Below are positions 18,965 through 28,027 of a stretch of 64,000 nucleotides of DNA, piece by piece. The DNA comes from CAVRXT01 sp963725655 (lineage in GTDB: Bacteria > Acidobacteriota > Terriglobia > Acidiferrales > UBA7541), in assembly GCA_963725655.1 (NCBI GenBank), contig CAVRYY010000003.1, positions 682,001 through 746,000 on the forward strand, given 5' to 3'. The notes under the pieces are model-generated. The model was not told the origin of the DNA. It saw only the letters and a list, made by a program, of their open reading frames with translations, and searched no databases. A program made the position numbers and the translations under genes. Every line of letters starts with the position of its first letter. The stretch's first letter is position 1.

Positions 18965-21532
18965 CTACTTCAGACCTTCTACCATGTACAAATCGGAGAG
19001 ATCCCGTACGTAGGAATACGAATACCACTTCCCATCGGCGGTGACGCTCAAGATGCCAATGCTGTACACGCCCGCGCGTTCGTCGGGCGCCAATTCCTTC
19101 CAAAATTCCTTCTGCCCCGTCTGCAGGTCCCAGCGGTACACCTTCAGCGGAACCTCCTGCCGAAGTGAGCCGTACGCGTAACGCCCACGGACATGCGCTT
19201 GCTGGAAAAGAATGTCCCCCGGCATCAACCTTCGTTGTTCCCGGGGCTCCCCTCCGTCCACCGGATAAAAGATCAACTTGTCGTCGTGAGATACCACCAA
19301 AGTCTTTCCGTCGGGTGACAATAAACCGGTCTGCCCCTCCGGCCCGACTGGCTTCATTTGTCCGCCGTCTACGTTCACAACATATTCTCGCGGAGCCTTA
19401 CCTGTTTGAAGCCCAAGGACCAGCAAGCGTTTGCCGTCCGGCAGCCATTCGGGATTGTCGTAGCCGAATCCCGGTTGCGAAAGATTTACCGCGTCACCCG
19501 CCCGCGTCGGCAACAGCATCAGTTGTTCCGGAGTTCCCGGGATGATCGATGCCACCCACTTTCCGTCCGGCGAAGCGGCCCACGGACTGCCATCGCCCAG
19601 CCGAATCGCCGGCGAGCCATCGGTCGCGCGCATGTACGCGGAATACTTCGCTCCCGCGCTATCGCCTTGTTCGGAAAAATAGAGCCACTTGCCGTCCGCC
19701 GAAAGGTCCGTCGGCAAAGACCAGTCCTGCCATGAGAGGTCGGTCTCTTTCGTCTGGCCGGGGAACAGCCCGGAGATTCCCCGGCGGCGATTCTCGCGCA
19801 CGAACAGCACGCGTCCGTCGCGCGAAATATCCTTCAGCGTCATGCTCCCGGCCCCGGCCCATACCAATCGTTGCTTTCCAGACAAAGAAACCGCGTACAG
19901 GTTGCTGGAGATATGGATTTTCGATGCGGTGTACCAGATTTCCTTGCCCGAGGGGGCCCAGGCCAGCCCCAGCACGCTCGAATAGTCCCCACTGAGTATG
20001 GTTTTCTTCCCAGCGTGATCCACAATCGCGATGTGTCCAAAACTATCCCACAGCTCCGGATGTTCGACGTATGCCACGGTGCTCCCGTCCGGCGATATTC
20101 GTAGATCGCTCGCCCAACCCGGCACCGCATACAGCAGTTTTCCCTGCGGATACTCGATCCGTATGCCAGTTTCCGCCATTCGCGCGAGTGCCAGGCTTTC
20201 CCCGTCGGGTGACCAGTCGGCGCACAGCACCTGTTCCGCTACTTCCCGCGGCGATCCCCCGGTGAACGGAACCCGTGCCAGCGTTCCGAACGATGCGTTG
20301 GCTATGAAGTAATTGTGATTCAGGGTGATGGCCATCTCGTCGCCGCGCGAAATCCCCAGGATGCTGCTGTTCTTGAATCCCAGCTCGCGCGATTGCGTGG
20401 CCCCGGGACGCGTGGTGTAAATCTCCATCGCATCGCCGCCGAATCCCGCGCTGTAAACGATGGTCTGCCCGTCGGACGCAAAGCGCGCGGATCCCACGTA
20501 ACCGCCCCGGAACGTAAGCCGCGTGAACACCGGCGTGGAAGCCGGCAGCGTGACTCGCGCAATCCAGAATGTCGCCGCTCCGGCCACAACCACCGCAGCG
20601 ATCGCCGCCAACCACGGCATCCGGCCAGGCGCCGCGCGCCCCGCTCCCGCCACAGGCTCGGCCGCGGTGATCGACGTCGCGCTGGAAAGTGCCTCCAGCC
20701 CGAACGCCACATCCCGCGCCGATTGGAATCGCTCCTCCGGATTTTTTTCCAGGCAGTGGTGCACGATCCTGTCGATCGCCGGAGGCACCGCACGATTCGT
20801 TGTGGAGAGCTCCGGCGGCTCCTCTTTCAGAATCGCGCTCATCGTGTCGGCCGAAGTTTTGCCCTGGAAGGCCCGTTTGCCCGACAGCGATTCGTACAGA
20901 ATCGCGCCCAGCGCAAAAATGTCGGACCGCTGATCCGAAGCCAGCCCGCGCACCTGCTCGGGCGACATATAACCCACCGTGCCCAGCACCACTCCCGGAG
21001 TGGTCTGATGATCGATGGTCGGAGCGTTGGTGACTTCCGGCGCGCCCGCCGGCGCCACCAGCTTCGCCAGCCCAAAATCCAGAATCTTCACGTGCCCGTC
21101 TTTGCTGATGAAAACATTTTCGGGTTTCAGGTCCCGATGGACGATGCCTTTCTCATGCGCCGCAGCCAGGCCGCGCGCTATCTGGCAGCCGTATTCAATC
21201 GCTTTGCGCAACGGCAGAATTCTGTCGCGCATCGCCTCCCGGAGCGTCTCTCCTTCCAGCAGCTCCGAGACGATGTAGGGCGATCCGTTCTCCGTGCCAA
21301 TATCGTATATCGCCAGAATGTTGGGATGGTTCAGCGCAGCGGTTGCCCGCGCTTCCTGCTCAAACCGATGCAGCCGCTCGCTATCCGCGGAGAAATTGGC
21401 GGGCATGATCTTGATCGCCACGGTGCGGTCCAGCCGGGTGTCTCGCGCGCGATACACCTCGCCCATACCGCCCGCACCCAGCGGCGATTGAATCTCATAC
21501 GGCCCAAGTTTTGTTCCGGAGCTTAGGGGCAT
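18965..21532 (-). CDS. Ser/Thr protein kinase with TM segment and WD40/TolB-like propeller
   Basis: A receptor-like kinase of 855 residues. The PknB-type domain (about 10-280) has the glycine loop GAGGMG (19-24), Lys41, HRDLKPEN (132-139), DFG (152-154) and the SPEQ activation segment, so it should be active. A membrane helix lies at about 306-327. The remaining 500 residues are repeated propeller blades of the WD40-like/TolB type (repeats such as ISPDGSTVAYVE, LSADGKWLYFSEQGD, SPDGKWVASI, LLSPDGKTLVVSHDD). This architecture is very common in Acidobacteriota and points to outside sensing by the propeller, although the ligand is unknown. The paralogous kinase gene starts 22 bases upstream, so they may be co-transcribed. 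Confidence 0.95.
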   Translation of the reverse strand: MPLSSGTKLGPYEIQSPLGAGGMGEVYRARDTRLDRTVAIKIMPANFSADSERLHRFEQEARATAALNHPNILAIYDIGTENGSPYIVSELLEGETLREAMRDRILPLRKAIEYGCQIARGLAAAHEKGIVHRDLKPENVFISKDGHVKILDFGLAKLVAPAGAPEVTNAPTIDHQTTPGVVLGTVGYMSPEQVRGLASDQRSDIFALGAILYESLSGKRAFQGKTSADTMSAILKEEPPELSTTNRAVPPAIDRIVHHCLEKNPEERFQSARDVAFGLEALSSATSITAAEPVAGAGRAAPGRMPWLAAIAAVVVAGAATFWIARVTLPASTPVFTRLTFRGGYVGSARFASDGQTIVYSAGFGGDAMEIYTTRPGATQSRELGFKNSSILGISRGDEMAITLNHNYFIANASFGTLARVPFTGGSPREVAEQVLCADWSPDGESLALARMAETGIRIEYPQGKLLYAVPGWASDLRISPDGSTVAYVEHPELWDSFGHIAIVDHAGKKTILSGDYSSVLGLAWAPSGKEIWYTASKIHISSNLYAVSLSGKQRLVWAGAGSMTLKDISRDGRVLFVRENRRRGISGLFPGQTKETDLSWQDWSLPTDLSADGKWLYFSEQGDSAGAKYSAYMRATDGSPAIRLGDGSPWAASPDGKWVASIIPGTPEQLMLLPTRAGDAVNLSQPGFGYDNPEWLPDGKRLLVLGLQTGKAPREYVVNVDGGQMKPVGPEGQTGLLSPDGKTLVVSHDDKLIFYPVDGGEPREQRRLMPGDILFQQAHVRGRYAYGSLRQEVPLKVYRWDLQTGQKEFWKELAPDERAGVYSIGILSVTADGKWYSYSYVRDLSDLYMVEGLK

Positions 21533-21554
21533 TGGCGGGAATTATACCCCAGTA

Positions 21555-23786
21555 CTACTTTGCGCTGGGTGCGTCCGGCTTCGCCGGGTAGAGGCGTTCG
21601 AATTCCGGATCACCGTGTATCAGAGCGAGGTCCGGATCGCGTCGTGCCCAATCCGGATCTCGGAAACCGGCGTCCCAGGCCTTGCTGAGAGCTTGCAAAG
21701 AATCGGCCTTGCGGTTCAGTTGCGCGAAGACGCACGCCGCGTTGTACAGCACAGTAGCCTCGTCGGGGCGAAGCGTCATGGCCAGATTGGTTTCGCGAAC
21801 CGCATCATCCAGCCGTTTCATTTCGGAGTAATCTAGCGCCAGATGGATGCGTGCGCGAGCGTCTTCCGGCACCTGACGCAGATGCCGTTCCAGCGTGCCG
21901 ATGCGCTGCTGCCGCAGATTGCGCCGCGCTTCGTCCTTTCCCAAGGCTCCCAGAGAATTTATGATCGGGACGTAGATGTTGTAATCGTCCCCGCTCGACT
22001 CCACCGCGGCATCCGCGATGTTGGCCACGTCCTGGTAGCGCCCGGCAGAAAACAAGGTGCGCCCCAGGATGTAATACGCGCCTTCGCAATCGCGTTTCCG
22101 CGCGATCGCTTTCTCGATCACTGCCACCGCTTCATCGTACTTGCCGTTCGCGTACAGGATCCACGCTTGCGCCACCTGCACCTCGGGCAAATCCGGGCGC
22201 AGCACCACCGCGGTCTCCGACGCCTTCATGGCGCGTTGCATCCAAACCGGATCGCGCCCGTAGTTGTAATGATTCTGCGCGCAGACGTGCGCGATCGCCG
22301 CATAGGCCAGCGCAAAATTCGGATCCAGCGCGATGGCGTTCTCAAACATCTGCAGCGCGAATTCCAGGTCCTGCCGCTGCAGGCGGCGCGCGTAGCTCTT
22401 GCCCCGCAGATAAAGGTCGTACGCTTGCAGGTTGTCGGTCGGTTTCGCGGCGATCGCTTCCTGCTCCTGCGGAGACAACGTGATCCGCAGCGCTTGTGCG
22501 ATCTTGCCGGCGATCTCGTCCTGCACCTCGAACACATCTTTCATCTGCCGGTCGTAGCGCTCCGACCAGATCGGAAAATCAGTGCCGGTATCCACCAGCT
22601 GGGTATTGATGCGCAGCCGATCGCCGGCGCGCCGCAGGCTGCCGGCCAGCACGTGCGACGCTTTGAGTTGTTGCCCGATCTGCGCCGGAGTCACCTGCTT
22701 GTCGCGATACGCCAGCACCGTCGGGCGCGAAAAAATGTTCAGTCCCTTGATCTTGGAAAGCTCGGTGATGATGTCTTCGGTCATTCCGTCGCGGAAGTAC
22801 TCGTCTTCCTTCACCCCGCTCAGGTTTTCGAAATACAGCACCGCGACCGATTTCATGCTTTGCCTGGCGGTTCCCGCGCGCGACTCGCCCGAGTCACTCG
22901 TCCGTTTGCCACCGGAGTCAATGTCCCGCTTCAGCCGGATCAAGTCGGTCTTCAGGTCGGTGGCGGTCTGGTAACGCATGTTCCGGTCTTTTTCCAGAGC
23001 CTTTTCCACGATCCGCGCGAATCCCGCTGGCAACGCCGGATTTACCTGCACGATGGAAACCGGATCGCGGTTCAGAATCGCTTCGTAGACTACCCCCGAA
23101 GTGTCTCCCTGAAATGGCAGCCGCCCCGTCCCCATCTGATACAGCACCGTGCCCAGTGAGAACAAGTCAGTCCGAGAATCGGTCAGTTGCCCGCGCGCTT
23201 GCTCCGGCGACATATATGACACCGTGCCCATCGCCATTCCCGGCGTGGTCAAGTCCTCCACCGGCCCGCGGGTCGCCTGCGTCACATCATCGATTTGCGA
23301 CCTCGCCGCCTCAATCTTGGCCAACCCGAAATCAAGAATCTTTACTTGCTCTCGCGGCGTAACAAAGATGTTCGCCGGCTTGATATCCCGGTGCACGATG
23401 CCCTTGGCATGGGCAGACTCCAGCGCATCCACAATCTGGATGGCCAGCGGCAGCAACTTTTCGATCTCAAAGGGATTCCGGCCGATCGCCGCAGCCAGCG
23501 GTTGCCCCTCCAGCAACTCCATCACGATGAAGTGCTGCCGCTCGTGTTGCTCGATTGCGTAGACTGTGCAGATATTGGGGTGATTCAACGCCGACGATGC
23601 TCGGGCCTCGCGCTGGAACCGTTCCAGGGAGTGGGCATCCTGCGCTAATTCCTGGGTCAGAAACTTCACCGCAACGCGGCGTCCCAGCCGCGTATCCTCC
23701 GCTTCATACACCACCCCCATGCCGCCGCTGCCAAGCCGGCGCGAGATGACGTAGTGGGAGACAGTTTGTCCGATTACGGAGTCCAT
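21555..23786 (-). CDS. Ser/Thr protein kinase with FlgO/TolB-like domain and TPR tail
   Basis: A kinase of 743 residues. The catalytic domain (about 11-285) has GSGGMG, Lys41, HRDIKPAN (132-139), DFG (152-154) and SPEQ, all the residues needed for activity. Residues 312-440 form the domain seen in adenylate-cyclase-like and TolB-like proteins (SVAVLYFENLSG, DGMTEDIITELSKIKGL, YVLAGSLRRAGDRLRI-type pattern). The rest is a series of TPR units (ALQMFENAIALDPNFALAYAA, AMTLRPDEATVLYNAACVFAQL). No membrane helix is seen, unlike its neighbour. The ATG at 23786 is chosen because the kinase fold starts there, although the open frame continues much further upstream. TPRs suggest protein-protein assembly. 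Confidence 0.93.
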   Translation of the reverse strand: MDSVIGQTVSHYVISRRLGSGGMGVVYEAEDTRLGRRVAVKFLTQELAQDAHSLERFQREARASSALNHPNICTVYAIEQHERQHFIVMELLEGQPLAAAIGRNPFEIEKLLPLAIQIVDALESAHAKGIVHRDIKPANIFVTPREQVKILDFGLAKIEAARSQIDDVTQATRGPVEDLTTPGMAMGTVSYMSPEQARGQLTDSRTDLFSLGTVLYQMGTGRLPFQGDTSGVVYEAILNRDPVSIVQVNPALPAGFARIVEKALEKDRNMRYQTATDLKTDLIRLKRDIDSGGKRTSDSGESRAGTARQSMKSVAVLYFENLSGVKEDEYFRDGMTEDIITELSKIKGLNIFSRPTVLAYRDKQVTPAQIGQQLKASHVLAGSLRRAGDRLRINTQLVDTGTDFPIWSERYDRQMKDVFEVQDEIAGKIAQALRITLSPQEQEAIAAKPTDNLQAYDLYLRGKSYARRLQRQDLEFALQMFENAIALDPNFALAYAAIAHVCAQNHYNYGRDPVWMQRAMKASETAVVLRPDLPEVQVAQAWILYANGKYDEAVAVIEKAIARKRDCEGAYYILGRTLFSAGRYQDVANIADAAVESSGDDYNIYVPIINSLGALGKDEARRNLRQQRIGTLERHLRQVPEDARARIHLALDYSEMKRLDDAVRETNLAMTLRPDEATVLYNAACVFAQLNRKADSLQALSKAWDAGFRDPDWARRDPDLALIHGDPEFERLYPAKPDAPSAK

Positions 23787-23878
23787 GTTTGGGGGAACCG
23801 GCAAGGATAGTAGTTTGCCGCGCAAACGGTGGTCAAGTGGTTTCCGGCCGCGCGAGCTATTCGGCAGGCCGCTACCGC

Positions 23879-24238
23879 CTACGAATTCCTCGCGTTTACA
23901 GGAACCAAAACCACCAGCGTGTACGCACCCAGCGCAATCCCGAGCGGCCCGTTGATGAGCCCCAGAAACGCCGCCACCAGCCCAATTCCTCGTGCGGATT
24001 GCCCCCCAGACATCAATCCCAGCCCGGCGATGACCGAAACAATACCGGCGACGATGCTCAGAATAATCGCGAAAATCAAAAAGCCGTGAAACAGGCCCAT
24101 CAACGCAAACGGGTTGGGCACCCGATTGAGCAGCGCCCCATACATCAGCGTCAGTGTGGCGCTGTAGACAAACAGTCCTATCGCCCCAGCAAATCGAAGA
24201 AAGCCGTATACAACCCAAAACATGCCAAGGTTTCGCAT
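23879..24238 (-). CDS. Small polytopic membrane protein, unknown function
   Basis: A protein of 119 residues that is nearly all hydrophobic, with about four membrane helices (FWVVYGFLRFAGAIGLFVYSA, FHGFLIFAIILSIVAGIVSVIAGLGL in two parts, IGLVAAFLGLINGPLGIALGAYTLVVLV). The ATG at 24238 has a GGGAGGG ribosome site just upstream; a longer frame lacks one. I do not recognise the family. It lies upstream of the kinase pair on the same strand and is divergent from the GAF/HlyD gene at 24507. Confidence 0.65.
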   Translation of the reverse strand: MRNLGMFWVVYGFLRFAGAIGLFVYSATLTLMYGALLNRVPNPFALMGLFHGFLIFAIILSIVAGIVSVIAGLGLMSGGQSARGIGLVAAFLGLINGPLGIALGAYTLVVLVPVNARNS

Positions 24239-24506
24239 GGACCCTCCCGAGCCGGAATTTCCCTCTTCCCGCCCGGCCGACAATACATCCCCCCGCTTAG
24301 GCGCGCAATAAAGGGATTCCCCGAGATTCTGCCGTGAGGTTCTATGGTTGCCGGCCCCGCTGAACAGCCCCATTTCTTGACGCTTCTCCTTCCTTTTGCT
24401 AGCCTCGGACGTTCTCTCTCAGATCATTCCGAACGATACAGCTGTCTCGCTGTCGTAATTTGCTCAGGGCCGTGCACTTTCCGTTGGGTGCCATGTCGAG
24501 GGCGTC

Positions 24507-26963
24507 ATGGAACCATCGTCTGCTCTTCTCGAACTGGCGGGTGTCTCTCTCGCCTGCCGGGATCGCGAAACTTTACTGAAAACCTTCGCCGCTCGCCTGG
24601 GCCCGGAATTGCAAGCCCGCGCGGTGCTGATCTGGCTTGCTGCCAAGGATGAAGACGGATTTTCATGCCGCGCCCGCTGGACCGAGCCCGGCGAGCGCCT
24701 CGCTCCCATCCCCGAAAACGTCACCGAAGGTGTTCTCTCCGAGCTCAGTGAAGACGGTGCCTCCGCCCGCCGCTACTCCGCCGCGCAAATCGATCCCGGG
24801 CAACTCGTCCATCTGGAAGAAAGCCAGCGCGGCAAAGTAAAAACTGCCCTCTACGCCGTTTTGCAAGGCGCCCACGGCATGAGCGGCGCGGTCGAAGTCC
24901 TCAACAAGAAATCCGGCGAGTTCACCCAGCAAGACGCCACCTTCCTGGAAGAAGCCAGCCGCCTCGCGGGCCAGGCGCTCTCCAACCTCGACGCCGCCGA
25001 TATCGAGCGCCAGGCTCAATTCACCGCACTCGAGCGCCTCACCTCCCTCTACGACCTCGGCCGCATCTTTAATTCCACCCTCGAACTGCACGACTTGCTT
25101 CCCATCATCGCCAGCAAAGTGGGCGACATGCTTTACGCCCAGGCCTGCAACATCTGGTTGATTGACACCGCCGCGGGCAATCTACAGCTCGCACACCGAG
25201 CGGGGAACGACCCTAGCCTGGAAGAGGGCGCTCGCGCACCCATGGATTCCGGGCACTTGGGCGAAACCGTCCAGCAGGGCAGTCCGCGGCTGGTGGAAGA
25301 TCCCGCCGGCAGCGCCGCCAACGATGAATTCCTCACCTGCCGCATGGAAGCTGCTCAGGAAAAATCCGGAGGCTCGTTTGCGTTTTCCTCGATCGCCTGC
25401 GCCCCGCTTCGCAAGGATCAGGAAGTGCTCGGCGCGATCGAGTTGGTCAATAAGACCACCGGCTCTCCATTCGATGAAGACGATCTCTTTTTCCTCGATA
25501 ACGTCTCCGAGCAGGCGGCCGTCGCACTCCACAATGCCAAACTCCTGGAATCCGAGCGCAAGGTCGGCATCCTCGACGCCCTGCTCAAGATCAGCCAGGA
25601 AATCACCTCCACTCTCGACCTCGACCACATTTTCACCACCGTCGTTCACCAGGCCGCCACCATCGTTCCCTTCGACCGCTGCGTCATCGGTTTCTACGAC
25701 CGCGGCAAATTCGTTCTCGGCGCCGTCTCCGGTGAAACCGAGGTTCTCAAGTCCCGCGAGATGGACGAATTGAGCGACGTTCTCGAATGGGCCGCCGAGC
25801 AGCAGCACCCTTCCGCTGCCAACCAGTATCAAGAGGGCTGGGAAGTCGTCCCCGCGGACGGCAAATCTTTGGTCGTCACCTATCTCGAAAAACAAGGGCA
25901 GAACGGTTTCTACGCTCTGCCCCTCCACGACGAACAGGGAACCCTGGGGGTCTTCGCTCTTTTCAGCAGCGACGCCGATTTCCTCTCCTCGTCGCAGCGC
26001 GAAACGCTGGGAATCCTGGCCAGCCAGATTTCCGTGGCCATCCGAAACGCTCAGCTCTATCAGCAAGTTCCGCTAGCCGGTTTGCTCAACCCTCTTGCCG
26101 CCCGGAAGAAAAGGCTCTTAGCCACGGTTCCCCAAGGCGAGCGCCTGGTATGGGTGCGCCGCGTTGCAGTGGCGGCGCTGGTTCTGGCTATCATTCCGTG
26201 GCCGATTCGCCTGGGCACCGCCGCTAGCGTGGTCCCTGCGGAAAGCCGCACCGTCAGCGCGTTCACCGGTGGCGTGGTCCAGCGTGTCTACGTTCATGAG
26301 GGCGACCGTGTCTCCCTCGGCCAGCCCCTCGCGCAACTCGATGACGGCGATGACCGCGTCAAGCTGGCCAGCGCACAAACCGATCTCTCCCTCGCCGCCC
26401 GCGAACTTTCCGACGCCGAGTACCGCGGCGATTCCGCCGCCGCCGGCCAGGCGCGCTTGCACTCCGATTTCTACCAGACCGAATCGAAGCTCGAGCAGCA
26501 ACGCGTGGCCGCCGCACAGCTCCGCGCCCCCATCGCGGGAATCGTAGTCACTCCCAAAGTGGAAGAGAAAACCGGCACCGCCCTCAAACCCGGCGAAGCC
26601 CTCTGCGAAGTGGTCGCGCAGGATCCTCTGGCCGCTGAAATGAACATTGCCGAAACCGATCTGCCCTACGTTCGCGTCGGTTCGCAGGTGGCCATCAAAT
26701 TGAACAGCTATCCCACCGTCACCTTTGCCGGAGCCGTCGATCGGGTCGGCGGTAAGACCGTCACTCAGGAGAACGAGCAGTTTTTCGTCGTGCGCGCCAG
26801 CTTCGCCAACCCCCAAGGATTAGCGCGCGACGGCATGGCCGGACGCGCCCGGGTTCGCGCGACAGGCGGTTGGTTCGATAGCGGCTGGTATCCCGTGGGC
26901 TTTGTAATGTTTCGTTCGCTCGCTCGTTGGGTGTGGACCAAAGCCTGGACCTGGATGCCATAG
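24507..26963 (+). CDS. GAF-GAF-GAF-TM-HlyD fusion protein
   Basis: An unusual fusion of 818 residues. The N-terminal 530 residues contain three GAF-like domains (about 8-165, 185-350 and 360-530) with typical endings such as DATFLEEASRLAGQALSNLDAA, DDLFFLDNVSEQAAVALHNAKLL and QRETLGILASQISVAIRNAQLY. A membrane helix (VAALVLAIIPWPIRLG) near residue 560 follows. The C-terminal 240 residues are a HlyD-type adaptor: a lipoyl half (SAFTGGVVQRVYVHEGDRVSLGQ), a short helical hairpin, the second lipoyl half (LRAPIAGIVVTPKVEEKTG) and a beta-barrel. Cytoplasmic GAF sensing would thus be tied to a periplasmic export adaptor. The gene heads a three-gene set with another adaptor and an M50 protease-adaptor, spaced 59 and 12 bases apart. 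The GAF ligands are unknown. Confidence 0.9.
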   Translation: MEPSSALLELAGVSLACRDRETLLKTFAARLGPELQARAVLIWLAAKDEDGFSCRARWTEPGERLAPIPENVTEGVLSELSEDGASARRYSAAQIDPGQLVHLEESQRGKVKTALYAVLQGAHGMSGAVEVLNKKSGEFTQQDATFLEEASRLAGQALSNLDAADIERQAQFTALERLTSLYDLGRIFNSTLELHDLLPIIASKVGDMLYAQACNIWLIDTAAGNLQLAHRAGNDPSLEEGARAPMDSGHLGETVQQGSPRLVEDPAGSAANDEFLTCRMEAAQEKSGGSFAFSSIACAPLRKDQEVLGAIELVNKTTGSPFDEDDLFFLDNVSEQAAVALHNAKLLESERKVGILDALLKISQEITSTLDLDHIFTTVVHQAATIVPFDRCVIGFYDRGKFVLGAVSGETEVLKSREMDELSDVLEWAAEQQHPSAANQYQEGWEVVPADGKSLVVTYLEKQGQNGFYALPLHDEQGTLGVFALFSSDADFLSSSQRETLGILASQISVAIRNAQLYQQVPLAGLLNPLAARKKRLLATVPQGERLVWVRRVAVAALVLAIIPWPIRLGTAASVVPAESRTVSAFTGGVVQRVYVHEGDRVSLGQPLAQLDDGDDRVKLASAQTDLSLAARELSDAEYRGDSAAAGQARLHSDFYQTESKLEQQRVAAAQLRAPIAGIVVTPKVEEKTGTALKPGEALCEVVAQDPLAAEMNIAETDLPYVRVGSQVAIKLNSYPTVTFAGAVDRVGGKTVTQENEQFFVVRASFANPQGLARDGMAGRARVRATGGWFDSGWYPVGFVMFRSLARWVWTKAWTWMP

Positions 26964-27022
26964 TGCCCGCGAATCGATCGGCACCCGGGCAGCGGCATGT
27001 TCTTGACACTGAAGGTGACACC

Positions 27023-28015
27023 ATGAATCACGCACGGCGAATTCGCGGCGCACTTCTAGGCTTGGCCGCTTTGATGCCCCTGGTTTGCATAAACGGCTGC
27101 GGCAGTTCTTCGGTGGCGCAGAGTGCCGGCGCTGCTTCGGCAAGCGCGCCTGCTCCCAACGCCTCCGCGCCATCTTCTTCCTCCAGCCCCTTGGCGCCCG
27201 CCGGGCCCATGGCCCCAGCCTCGGCAAGCACGGTGGCAGCGGCCGGCATGCTGAGCGTGCTGAGCGTCGAGCACGAAGTCGATGTCCTCGCCAAACTCAG
27301 TGGAGTGGTGGTTCAGGCCCCCAAAGAAGAAAGCCAGCAGGTTCGCGCCGGCGAAGAGCTGGCCCGCCTCGATGATCGCCAACTGGTCGCCCAGCTCGAT
27401 AAAGCCCAAGCCGATCTCACCGTCGCCGAAGACAACGTCAAGTACAACGAAGCCGAACTGAAAGCCAAGCAAGCCAATTTGCGCCGTACCCAGCAACTGC
27501 GCCAACTCGGCCTGGGCAGCGAAGCCGATTTGGACAACGCCGATTTTCTCGAGAAGGGCGCTGAATACGATTTGAAAGCCTGGGAAGCCACCGTGGTCGG
27601 TAATCAGGCCAACGTCCGCGAACTGCAAGCCGAGCTCGACCAGACTCGCATCCGCGCCCCGTTTTCCGGGGTGATCGCGCACCGCTACATCCGCGAGGGA
27701 CAAAGCGTCCTCAAGGACGAAAAGTGCTTCCGCATCAGCCAGCTCAGCCCGCTCCAGGTTCAATTCCAGGTGCCGGAAACTTCCGGCCGTAAGCCGCACA
27801 TCGGCGACGCCGTTCATCTCGCCACCGTCGAAGATGCCGGGCGCACTTTGCAAGCGCGGGTCGTGAAGATGAGCCCCATCGTCGATCCGGCCAGTGACAG
27901 TTACGACGTCACCGCGCGCCTTACCGGCGCCGATATCAGCGACCTGCGGCCCGGCATGGCCGTGCGCGTGGAATGGTCCGGCGCGGCCGCCGTCGCCGCG
28001 GCCCCGAAAAAGTAG
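27023..28015 (+). CDS. HlyD/RND-type periplasmic adaptor, lipoprotein
   Basis: Adaptor of 330 residues. A signal peptide ends in a lipobox-like VCINGC, then an Ala/Ser/Pro-rich linker of about 50 residues. The lipoyl halves (VDVLAKLSGVVVQAPKEESQQVRAG and IRAPFSGVIAHRYIREGQSV) flank a helical hairpin. A beta-barrel and the terminal PGMAVRVEW complete the fold. A GAAGGTGAC ribosome site supports the ATG at 27023 rather than an upstream in-frame codon. No inner-membrane RND or ABC pump gene is adjacent. The partners in this cluster are two other HlyD-containing proteins, one with a protease domain. It may bridge to the outer membrane. Confidence 0.9.
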   Translation: MNHARRIRGALLGLAALMPLVCINGCGSSSVAQSAGAASASAPAPNASAPSSSSSPLAPAGPMAPASASTVAAAGMLSVLSVEHEVDVLAKLSGVVVQAPKEESQQVRAGEELARLDDRQLVAQLDKAQADLTVAEDNVKYNEAELKAKQANLRRTQQLRQLGLGSEADLDNADFLEKGAEYDLKAWEATVVGNQANVRELQAELDQTRIRAPFSGVIAHRYIREGQSVLKDEKCFRISQLSPLQVQFQVPETSGRKPHIGDAVHLATVEDAGRTLQARVVKMSPIVDPASDSYDVTARLTGADISDLRPGMAVRVEWSGAAAVAAAPKK

Positions 28016-28027
28016 CGCTCACCAAAC

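Noticed and set aside
21843..23159. 438-codon plus-strand frame
   Set aside because: Antisense of the TPR-containing kinase, with no family features of its own.
24337..24352. Weak sigma54-like box before the GAF-HlyD gene
   Set aside because: Only the TTGC and GG cores fit (AGGTTCT-ATGG-TTGCC); the -24 element is poor and the distance to the gene is long, so it was not called.
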